This document shows positions 1-4,866 of a stretch of 10,843 bases of DNA, in pieces. Under the pieces are notes generated by a model, which ran no database searches, had not been told where the DNA came from, and saw nothing but the letters and a program-made list of their open reading frames with translations. The position numbers were made by a program, and so were the translations under genes. Source of the DNA: Pseudomonas sp. UBA4194 (GTDB taxonomy: Bacteria; Pseudomonadota; Gammaproteobacteria; Pseudomonadales; Pseudomonadaceae); NCBI RefSeq assembly GCF_002379585.1, contig NZ_DFUE01000033.1, positions 35,246-46,088 on the forward strand. The letters run 5' to 3'. Numbering within the stretch: position 1 is the stretch's first letter; each line of letters begins with the position of its first letter.

Positions 1-1
1 G

Positions 2-16
2 GGTTGGGGTGAGGGG
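2..16 (+). repeat. G-rich 15-base repeat, copy 1
   Basis: GGTTGGGGTGAGGGG lies immediately 3' of yggT (on the opposite strand to the gene) and recurs exactly at 3293-3307 just after pilT. A looser version (GGTGGGGCTGAGGG) occurs in each of the three REP units at 4646-4803. The exact two-copy match is seen directly; whether it belongs to a named repeat family is unknown. Positions 1-33 hold no gene. Confidence 0.45.
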
Positions 17-33
17 ACCCTGCACCACGGTTA

Positions 34-624
34 TCAGATCAGCATGCGCAGGATCTGCGGCATTCCCGTGCTCATCGCCAGATTATTGATCACCAGCATA
101 TCCAGCAGCTTCAACACCATGAACGCCAGGATCGGCGAGATATCCAGCCCGCCCAGGTTCGGCACGATGCGGCGGAACGGTGCCAGGGCCGGTTCGCAGA
201 TCTGGTTGACCAGCTCGGCGCCGGGGTTGTGGCTCTGTGGCGCGACCCACGACAGGATCACGCTGATGATCATGGCGAAGAAGAAGATCTTCAGAAACAG
301 CGCGGTGACCCCGATGATCGACCACACCAGCAGTTGCAGCGGGTTGCCGGTGGTGCCGTAAGCCAGCAGCAGTGTCAGGGCCATGACGATCATCTGGATG
401 ACGATCGACAGCAACAGCGAAGACATGTCCAGGCCGAACAGGCTGGGGATGATCCGCCGGATGGGCTTGAGCAGCGGCTGGGTGGCGCGCACGATGAACT
501 GGCTGAGCGGGTTGTAGAAGTCTGCGCGCACCAGTTGCAGCACGAAGCGCAGCAGCATGATCAGCAGGTACAGACTGCCCAAGGTTTGCACGACGTAGAT
601 CGCCGCGGTATTGAGACCGTACAT
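34..624 (-). CDS. yggT: YggT-family integral membrane protein
   Basis: This 196-residue, strongly hydrophobic protein has about four membrane segments (near residues 10-30, 70-90, 97-125 and 162-180) and no soluble domain. It contains two copies of the YggT repeat. The first is around residues 26-75 (RFVLQL, then NPLSQF, QPLLKPIRRIIP and GLDMSSLL). The second is around 125-170 (SWVAP, then NPGAEL, EPALAPFRRIVP and GLDISPIL). The matching P-x-R-R-I-P and GLD-S motifs show an internal duplication. The start is an ATG with a clear AAGGAG Shine-Dalgarno at 630-635, which overlaps the proC stop codon, so translation is probably coupled to proC. YggT/YlmG proteins have been linked to osmotic tolerance and to membrane or division functions, but the molecular role is not settled. 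It is the last gene here of a yggS-proC-yggT operon, which in Pseudomonas usually continues into metX beyond the left edge. Confidence 0.93.
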   Translation of the reverse strand: MYGLNTAAIYVVQTLGSLYLLIMLLRFVLQLVRADFYNPLSQFIVRATQPLLKPIRRIIPSLFGLDMSSLLLSIVIQMIVMALTLLLAYGTTGNPLQLLVWSIIGVTALFLKIFFFAMIISVILSWVAPQSHNPGAELVNQICEPALAPFRRIVPNLGGLDISPILAFMVLKLLDMLVINNLAMSTGMPQILRMLI

Positions 625-633
625 GAAAGCTCC

Positions 634-1455
634 TTATTTACCCAGTTGTTCGGCCAGTTCGGCCGAGCGATGGGCGGCGGCGCCCAGGGCCTTCTCCACC
701 AAGGCTTCGAAGCCATTGGCCTGGAACGATTTGATGGCCGCTTCGGTGGTGCCGGCGGGTGAGGTGACGCGGCGGCGCAGCTCGGCGGCATCGACGTCGC
801 TGGCCACTGCCATGTGCGCGGCGCCCAGGGCGGTCTGCAGGGTCAGGCGAGCGGCGGTTTCATGGGGCAGGCCCAGTTTCTCGCCGGCGGCGGTCATGGC
901 CTCGATGAGCAGGAAGAAATACGCAGGGCCACTGCCGGACACCGCAGTGACGGCGTCCAGCTGTTGTTCTTCGTCCAGCCACAGGGCCAGACCCACCGCG
1001 TTGAGCAGGTCTTCGGCCTGCTGGCGTTGCTCGGCGCTGACGTCGGCGGTGGCGTACAACCCGCTGGTGCCTTGGCGCAGCAGCGCCGGGGTGTTGGGCA
1101 TGCAGCGTACGATCGGCTGTTGCCCGCCGAGCCAGGCCTGCATGCTGGCGCAGGTGATGCCGGCGGCGATGGAGACCACCAGTTGCCCGGGCTTGAGGCT
1201 CGGCGCCAATGTCTGGCAGACCTCTTTCATGCCTTGCGGCTTGACCGCCAGCACCACCACGTCAGCGCCATCGGCTGCCTGGGCGTTATCGGCAAACACT
1301 TCGATGCCGTGCTCGGCAGCGACCTTGTCGCGCTGCTCGACACCGCGGTCGCTGGCACGAATGTGGCTGGCTTCGACGCCCTGGGCACGCAGGCCGCCGA
1401 TCAGGCTGGCGGCCATGTTGCCGGCGCCGATAAAGGCAATACGAGTCTTGCTCAT
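634..1455 (-). CDS. proC: Pyrroline-5-carboxylate reductase (proline biosynthesis)
   Basis: ProC catalyses the last step of proline synthesis, the NAD(P)H-dependent reduction of 1-pyrroline-5-carboxylate to proline in the cytosol. At 273 residues it has the usual family length. The N-terminal Rossmann fold opens with IAFIGAGNMA (residues 6-15, glycine-rich dinucleotide loop), followed by VVVLAVKPQ (67-75) and CMPNTPA (118-124). The C-terminal dimerisation and substrate domain carries AVTAVSGSGPAYFF (168-181) and RVTSPAGTTEAAI (229-241), the conserved family signature. The ATG at 1453-1455 overlaps the yggS stop (shared ATGA). It is preceded by AAGGA at 1462-1466, which lies inside yggS. Its TAA stop falls within the yggT ribosome binding site. 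The yggS-proC pairing is widespread in bacteria and suggests co-transcription. All key motifs are intact. Confidence 0.97.
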   Translation of the reverse strand: MSKTRIAFIGAGNMAASLIGGLRAQGVEASHIRASDRGVEQRDKVAAEHGIEVFADNAQAADGADVVVLAVKPQGMKEVCQTLAPSLKPGQLVVSIAAGITCASMQAWLGGQQPIVRCMPNTPALLRQGTSGLYATADVSAEQRQQAEDLLNAVGLALWLDEEQQLDAVTAVSGSGPAYFFLLIEAMTAAGEKLGLPHETAARLTLQTALGAAHMAVASDVDAAELRRRVTSPAGTTEAAIKSFQANGFEALVEKALGAAAHRSAELAEQLGK

Positions 1456-2192
1456 GAAGGATCCTTGGTGAAGGGTGGAAGGCCCGCGTCGGGGTTGGCT
1501 CTGGTCGTGTCCTGGCCATAGTCGCGGGCACCGAACAGGGCCGTGCCGATGCGAACCCAGGTGGCGCCCTGTGCGATGGCGGCCTCCAGGTCATGGCTCA
1601 TGCCCATGGATAGCGTATCGAGGGGCAGGTTCAAGTCTTCTTGCAGGGTGCGTACCCGGGCGAAGGCGGCGTCTTGCGCAGCACGGTCGTCGCTGGGTTC
1701 GGGAATGGCCATCAGGCCGCGCAGACGCAGGTTGGGCAGCTCGCCGATGGCCTGGGCCAATGCCGGCAGATCGGCAGGCGCACAGCCGGATTTGCTCGCT
1801 TCGCCACTGACGTTGACCTGGATGCAGATATTCAGCGCCGGCAGCTCGGCGGGGCGTTGCTCGCTGAGCCGTTGAGCGATCTTGAGGCGGTCCACGGAAT
1901 GTACCCAGGCAAAGTGTTCGGCGATAGCGCGCGTCTTGTTCGACTGAATGGGGCCGATGAAATGCCAGATCAAGGGGATATCTTTTAATTCATCCTGTTT
2001 GCCCAGGGCTTCCTGCAGGTAGTTCTCGCCGAAATCGCAGATCCCCGCCGCGAATGCTTCACGTACGGCAGCGGCGGGCTTGGTCTTGCTCACGGCCAGC
2101 AGGCCGATAGCGCCGGGCGCGCGTTGCGCCGTGACGGCCGCGGCGGCGATTCGGGCACTCACTTGCGAAATGTTGTCTGCTATCGTGGACAT
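1452..2192 (-). CDS. yggS: YggS/PROSC-family PLP homeostasis protein
   Basis: This cytosolic pyridoxal-5'-phosphate-binding protein has an alanine-racemase-like barrel. The family (E. coli YggS, human PLPBP) buffers PLP and affects amino- and keto-acid balance; no enzymatic activity has been firmly assigned. The PLP lysine is visible in LLAVSKTKP (K36). Other family motifs are FGENYLQE (54-61), WHFIGPIQSNK (76-86), SVDRL (99-103), QVNVSGEASKSG (125-136), MSMGMSHD-type LSMGMSHDL (194-202) and the phosphate-binding VRIGTALFG (213-221). The protein has 246 residues, slightly longer than the usual 228-235. The excess is a C-terminal tail after GARDYGQ that runs into proC. The ATG is the first in frame and starts in front of the conserved region. 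No strong Shine-Dalgarno precedes it (a CCGCCGGCACGAATTCA leader). It is first in the leftward operon and divergent from pilT. Confidence 0.95.
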   Translation of the reverse strand: MSTIADNISQVSARIAAAAVTAQRAPGAIGLLAVSKTKPAAAVREAFAAGICDFGENYLQEALGKQDELKDIPLIWHFIGPIQSNKTRAIAEHFAWVHSVDRLKIAQRLSEQRPAELPALNICIQVNVSGEASKSGCAPADLPALAQAIGELPNLRLRGLMAIPEPSDDRAAQDAAFARVRTLQEDLNLPLDTLSMGMSHDLEAAIAQGATWVRIGTALFGARDYGQDTTRANPDAGLPPFTKDPS

Positions 2193-2225
2193 TGAATTCG
2201 TGCCGGCGGGTTTCAGGTCTGCGGC

Positions 2226-2231
2226 ATTCTA
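2226..2231 (-). promoter_or_regulatory. Candidate -10 box for the yggS-proC-yggT operon
   Basis: On the minus strand this reads TAGAAT, which matches the sigma-70 -10 consensus at five of six positions. It lies 34 bases upstream of the yggS start, so transcription would begin near 2219 and leave a leader of about 27 nt. At 17-bp spacing there is only a cytosine-rich sequence, so the -35 box is poor. The site sits in the 66-bp divergent gap shared with pilT, and polymerases bound for the two directions would overlap. The prediction rests on sequence match alone. Confidence 0.4.
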
Positions 2232-2248
2232 CCTGCTTGTCTGTATTT

Positions 2249-2254
2249 GGGGAG
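2249..2254 (+). promoter_or_regulatory. Ribosome binding site deciding the pilT start
   Basis: GGGGAG ends four bases before the ATG at 2259. It supports that ATG over the in-frame TTG at 2247, which would add four residues (MGSL) before the canonical MDITELLAFS start of Pseudomonas PilT. Confidence 0.8.
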
Positions 2255-2258
2255 TCTC

Positions 2259-3293
2259 ATGGACATTACCGAGCTGTTGGCCTTCAGTGCGAAACAAGGC
2301 GCATCCGACCTGCACCTTTCCGCAGGCCTGCCGCCAATGATTCGCGTCGACGGCGATGTACGGCGCATCAACCTGCCGGCACTGGACGACAAACAAGTCC
2401 AGGCGCTGATCTACGACATCATGAACGACAAGCAGCGCAAGGACTTCGAGGAGTTCCTGGAGACCGACTTCTCGTTCGAGGTGCCAGGTGTGGCGCGTTT
2501 CCGGGTCAACGCCTTCAACCAGAATCGCGGTGCGGGTGCAGTGTTTCGGACCATTCCCTCGAAGGTCCTGAGCATGGATGACCTGGGCATGGGAGATGTG
2601 TTTCGCAAGATTACCGAAGTACCCCGCGGGCTGGTGCTGGTCACCGGGCCGACCGGTTCGGGCAAGTCGACCACCCTGGCGGCGATGATCGACTACCTGA
2701 ACAACAACAAGCACCACCACATTCTCACTGTCGAGGATCCGATCGAGTTCGTTCACGAATCCAAGAAGTGCCTGGTCAACCAGCGTGAAGTGCACCGCGA
2801 TACCCTGGGTTTCTCCAACGCCCTGCGCTCGGCGCTGCGCGAAGACCCGGACGTGATTCTGGTGGGCGAGATGCGCGACCTGGAAACCATTCGCCTGGCG
2901 CTGACGGCTGCCGAGACCGGTCACCTGGTGTTCGGCACGCTGCACACCACGTCGGCCGCCAAGACCATCGACCGGGTGGTGGACGTGTTCCCCGCCGAGG
3001 AAAAGTCCATGGTCCGCTCGATGCTGTCCGAGTCACTGCAGGCGGTGATTTCCCAGACCCTGCTGAAGAAGATCGGCGGCGGTCGGGTGGCGGCTCATGA
3101 AATCATGATCGGCACACCGGCCATTCGTAACCTGATCCGTGAGGACAAGGTGGCGCAGATGTACTCGTCGATTCAGACCGGGGGTTCGTTGGGGATGCAG
3201 ACACTGGACATGTGCCTGAAGAACCTGCTGGCGCAGGGGTTGATCAGCCGGGACAGCGCGCGGGAGAAGGCCAAGTCGCCGGATAATTTTTAG
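2259..3293 (+). CDS. pilT: Type IV pilus retraction ATPase PilT
   Basis: PilT is the hexameric cytoplasmic ATPase at the base of the type IV pilus. It powers pilus depolymerisation and so twitching, surface sensing and DNA uptake. From the ATG it is 344 residues, the same length as P. aeruginosa PilT. The N-terminal PAS-like domain (about 1-100) begins MDITELLAFSAKQGASDLHL. The RecA-like domain has Walker A GPTGSGKST (130-138, K136), the Asp box ILTVEDPIEF (155-164, E163), Walker B VILVGEMRD (199-207, catalytic E204) and the His box with H222 and H229. The C-terminal AIRNLIRE motif (288-295), needed for retraction in PilT, is present and separates it from PilB-type extension ATPases. All catalytic residues are intact. 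It diverges from yggS. pilU, which follows pilT in P. aeruginosa, is absent: the next gene runs convergently and encodes a cell-wall peptidase. pilG and other twitching genes probably lie beyond gshB, but that is outside the window. Confidence 0.98.
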   Translation: MDITELLAFSAKQGASDLHLSAGLPPMIRVDGDVRRINLPALDDKQVQALIYDIMNDKQRKDFEEFLETDFSFEVPGVARFRVNAFNQNRGAGAVFRTIPSKVLSMDDLGMGDVFRKITEVPRGLVLVTGPTGSGKSTTLAAMIDYLNNNKHHHILTVEDPIEFVHESKKCLVNQREVHRDTLGFSNALRSALREDPDVILVGEMRDLETIRLALTAAETGHLVFGTLHTTSAAKTIDRVVDVFPAEEKSMVRSMLSESLQAVISQTLLKKIGGGRVAAHEIMIGTPAIRNLIREDKVAQMYSSIQTGGSLGMQTLDMCLKNLLAQGLISRDSAREKAKSPDNF

Positions 3294-3307
3294 GTTGGGG
3301 TGAGGGG
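3293..3307 (+). repeat. G-rich 15-base repeat, copy 2
   Basis: This is an exact second copy of GGTTGGGGTGAGGGG. It begins at the last base of the pilT stop codon and abuts the hairpin at 3309-3346. In both places it sits at a gene's 3' end, which suggests it is part of a dispersed intergenic element. Confidence 0.45.
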
Positions 3308-3308
3308 G

Positions 3309-3346
3309 GACGCGGCTTACGCCGCTGCTACGGCGTAAGGCGCGTC
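3309..3346. terminator. Long imperfect hairpin between convergent pilT and the peptidase gene
   Basis: The two arms are GACGCG-g-CTTACGCCG (3309-3324) and CGGCGTAAG-g-CGCGTC (3331-3346). They pair over 15 bp around one G/G mismatch, with a six-base loop (3325-3330, ctgcta). The symmetry and the convergent position fit a bidirectional transcription stop or mRNA 3'-end protector. There is no T tract on either strand, so it is not a classic intrinsic terminator. It could equally be a dispersed palindromic repeat. The hairpin is certain from the sequence; its role is inferred. Confidence 0.55.
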
Positions 3347-3352
3347 GGGGGG

Positions 3353-3988
3353 TTAGCGCTGGACGACGCGCAGCGTTGGCTCTTTGGGCAGGACGCGCTT
3401 GGCGACGGCGTAATGGGTGTTCCAGTACGGCTTCTTCAGGGTATCGATGGTCACAGCCTTGCCGCGGCGCGGGGCATGGATGAAACGGTCGTTGCCCAGA
3501 TAGATCGCCACGTGATTGACCTTGCGGCTCTTGATGTTGAAGAACACCAGGTCGCCCGGTTTCAGGTCTTTGCGTTCAACCTTCACACCGTGGCCTGCAG
3601 CCATGGCGTTGGAGGTGCGCGGCAGGTCTACGGCCTTGACGTCGTTGAAGGCGTATTTGACCAGGCCACTGCAGTCAAACCCCTTGCTCGGGCTACTGCC
3701 GCCCCAGCGGTAAGGCGTGCCCAGCACGTTCACCGCGCGGCTCAGCACGTCGCTGCTCTGCTTGGACGGCATGGTCGCCAGCTTGCTGGTGGTGACGCTG
3801 GCCAGCGCGGCGGAGTTGCCCGGCGCCCGGCGCACGACGATGCGTGGCGCATGGCTGGATTGTTCGGAACCGGCTTTGGCGGTGTAGCCATTGAAGCCGG
3901 CAGGAAGTCGTTGCTCACGGTTGGTGGCGTGGGCGGCCAGGGGCAATAATAGGCAGATAGTCAGCCATGTCTTGAAGAAAGGACGCAT
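3353..3988 (-). CDS. Secreted NlpC/P60 (C40) cell-wall peptidase
   Basis: This is a probable exported cysteine endopeptidase that cuts peptidoglycan stem peptides. With the chosen ATG the protein has 211 residues and starts with a textbook signal peptide: MRPFFK, then a hydrophobic core TWLTICLLLPLA, then AHA as likely cleavage site near residue 21. There is no lipobox cysteine. A low-complexity basic/serine linker (about 25-80) leads into the NlpC/P60 domain (82-200). This carries TPYRWGGSSP (91-100), the catalytic cysteine in FDCSGLV (C106), LPRTSNAMA (122-130), LKPGDLVFF (142-150), the histidine in VNHVAIYLGN (H159) and a third polar residue in RFIHAPRRG (H171). The catalytic triad is therefore intact. 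The open frame extends 44 codons further upstream, but that part is not signal-like and overlaps the promoter, so I reject it. The Shine-Dalgarno is weak. It converges on pilT and is divergent from the TM2 gene. The exact substrate is unknown; the family assignment is firm. Confidence 0.93.
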   Translation of the reverse strand: MRPFFKTWLTICLLLPLAAHATNREQRLPAGFNGYTAKAGSEQSSHAPRIVVRRAPGNSAALASVTTSKLATMPSKQSSDVLSRAVNVLGTPYRWGGSSPSKGFDCSGLVKYAFNDVKAVDLPRTSNAMAAGHGVKVERKDLKPGDLVFFNIKSRKVNHVAIYLGNDRFIHAPRRGKAVTIDTLKKPYWNTHYAVAKRVLPKEPTLRVVQR

Positions 3989-4019
3989 TCGGCAGGGCTC
4001 ATATGGATAGGCGCGCAAC

Positions 4020-4048
4020 TTTATAACAGCTTTTTGTGTGGTTTTTAA
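4020..4048 (-). promoter_or_regulatory. Candidate sigma-70 promoter for the C40 peptidase
   Basis: On the minus strand, TTAAAA (4043-4048) and TATAAA (4020-4025) are separated by exactly 17 bp. These match the -35 and -10 consensus at four and five of six positions. Transcription would begin near 4013, about 25 nt before the peptidase ATG at 3988. This supports the short start over the longer open frame, whose extra codons would lie upstream of the promoter. Confidence 0.5.
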
Positions 4049-4056
4049 TCCGCTGG

Positions 4057-4066
4057 TCGACGTCGA
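4057..4066. promoter_or_regulatory. Perfect 10-bp palindrome, candidate operator
   Basis: TCGACGTCGA is a perfect palindrome that sits 8 bp upstream of the predicted -35 box of the peptidase promoter. That is a suitable place for an activator or repressor. In GC-rich DNA a 10-bp palindrome can arise by chance, so its function is only suggested. Confidence 0.25.
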
Positions 4067-4079
4067 AAGGTCGCAAATG

Positions 4080-4148
4080 GCACCTTTGCGGTGCAAAATT
4101 GTCCTTTGTGCGGCACGCAAGTCAGGTGCTACAAGGGTTCAGCACCTG
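4080..4148. promoter_or_regulatory. Cluster of GCACC/GGTGC inverted repeats in the peptidase-TM2 divergent region
   Basis: Within 69 bp there are GCACC (4080-4084) facing GGTGC (4090-4094), the small palindrome GTGC-g-GCAC (4108-4116), and a perfect 8-bp inverted repeat CAGGTGCT (4123-4130) / AGCACCTG (4141-4148) with a 10-base loop. The same GGTGC half-site therefore recurs in both orientations. The cluster lies 90-160 bp upstream of the TM2 start, upstream of the peptidase promoter on the other side. It could hold protein-binding sites or a structured leader RNA. The rest of 3989-4237 (249 bp) holds the peptidase promoter and an AT-rich stretch at 4181-4220 that probably contains the TM2 promoter. 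I see no gene in it. Confidence 0.4.
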
Positions 4149-4237
4149 TCGGTCACAGAAATGCCATACGTCGGGACAGGACAAAAAAGTCACACATTTG
4201 TTTAGAAAATTTTTATATCAGAGGGATCGAGTCAAGT

Positions 4238-4645
4238 ATGAACAGCTATCAGAGCTATGATACCCACAGCAAAGTGATGGGTTATCTGCTGTGGATCCTG
4301 GGGTTCACCGGCGCTCATCGTTTCTATTACGGCAAGCCGGTAACCGGCACGATCTGGTTCTTTACCCTCGGCTTGCTGGGCATCGGCTGGATCATCGACC
4401 TGTTCCTGATCCCGGCCATGGATCGTCAGGCAGACATCCGTTTTCACGGGGGTCAGACCAACTACAGCGTGGCATGGGTGCTGCTGACGTTTCTCGGCTT
4501 GTTCGGTGTGCACCGCATGTACATGGGCAAGTGGATCACCGGGGTGATCTATCTGCTGACCGGTGGGTTGTTTCTGGTGGGTATTCTGTATGACTTCTGG
4601 ACGTTGAATGACCAGGTGTCGTTGGAGAATGCACAGCGGCGGTAG
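4238..4645 (+). CDS. Double TM2-domain membrane protein
   Basis: This 135-residue inner-membrane protein is built from two tandem TM2 domains. Domain 1 (about 12-60) reads GYLLWILGFTGAHRFYYGK, then TGTIW, LGLLGIGWIIDLF. Domain 2 (about 78-124) reads AWVLLTFLGLFGVHRMYMGK, then TGVIY, then a hydrophobic stretch and LYDFW. The two halves share G-F/L-x-G-x-HR-x-Y-x-GK, TG-x-I and a terminal D between two hydrophobic helices, giving about four membrane spans. The molecular function of TM2 proteins is unknown. The frame is open upstream to 4091, but the ATG at 4238 is chosen because conserved sequence starts right after it (MNSYQSYDTHSK). A GAGGGA at 4221-4226 is a possible but distant ribosome binding site. 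An AT-rich stretch at 4181-4220 (GTCACA at 4189-4194, TATATC at 4214-4219) may hold its promoter, though no good consensus pair stands out. Its 3' end converges on pyrC' across REP repeats. Confidence 0.85.
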   Translation: MNSYQSYDTHSKVMGYLLWILGFTGAHRFYYGKPVTGTIWFFTLGLLGIGWIIDLFLIPAMDRQADIRFHGGQTNYSVAWVLLTFLGLFGVHRMYMGKWITGVIYLLTGGLFLVGILYDFWTLNDQVSLENAQRR

Positions 4646-4803
4646 GGATTTGCGGTGGGGCTGAGGGCCTCTCGCGGGCAGAGCCCGCTCCCACAGGGGA
4701 TTTGTGGTGGGGCTGAGGGCCTCATCGCGGGCAGAGCCCGCTCCCACAGGGGATTTGCGGTGGGGCTGAGGGCCTCTCGCGGGCAGGGCCCGCTCCCACA
4801 GGG
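4646..4803 (+). repeat. Three tandem REP-containing units of 52-53 bp
   Basis: Near-identical units begin at 4646, 4698 and 4751. Each is GGATTTG(C/T)GG, GTGGGGCTGAGGGCCT, then a REP palindrome and CTCCCACAGG. The REP cores occupy 4672-4695, 4725-4748 and 4777-4800. Each folds as GCGGGCagaGCCCGC (a g in the third) followed by TCCCACA. Unit 2 has one extra base (CATCGCGG instead of CTCGCGG). REPs of this type are extragenic elements in Pseudomonas spread by REP-associated tyrosine transposases (RAYTs); no such gene is in the window. Tandem direct copies point to local unit duplication. The array lies between the convergent 3' ends of the TM2 gene and pyrC', where REPs commonly protect or terminate transcripts. 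Confidence 0.9.
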
Positions 4804-4826
4804 GGGTGGGAGTGGCGCAGGTCACT

Positions 4827-4850
4827 TGTGGGAGCGGGCTCTGCCCGCGA
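4827..4850 (-). repeat. Inverted REP closing the 4646-4850 cluster
   Basis: This 24-base element is the exact reverse complement of the REP cores at 4672-4695 and 4725-4748 (TGTGGGAGCGGGC, then TCTGCCCGCGA). Together with the forward copies it forms a BIME-like arrangement able to fold into a long stem. It ends 16 bases before the pyrC' stop codon, so it would lie in the 3' end of the pyr transcript. The spacer 4804-4826 shows nothing else recognisable. Confidence 0.9.
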
Positions 4851-4866
4851 TGGGCGCGCTGCGGTA

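Noticed and set aside
3961..4002. 13-codon frame overlapping the start of the C40 peptidase (possible leader peptide)
   Set aside because: It begins ATG 14 bases upstream in another frame and ends TGA inside the gene, but it has no ribosome binding site and no codon pattern suggesting regulation. Chance is the simpler explanation.
4091..4237. N-terminal extension of the TM2 gene starting MQNCPLCG, resembling a zinc ribbon
   Set aside because: CPLCG looks like half of a zinc ribbon, but the second C-x-x-C pair is missing. The segment overlaps palindromes and an AT-rich promoter-like stretch, and the conserved protein begins at 4238.
4646..4850. CRISPR array, suggested by regularly spaced repeats with palindromic parts
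   Set aside because: There are only three direct units, what lies between the palindromes is itself nearly identical from unit to unit rather than unique spacer sequence, and no cas genes are present. The core matches Pseudomonas REP.
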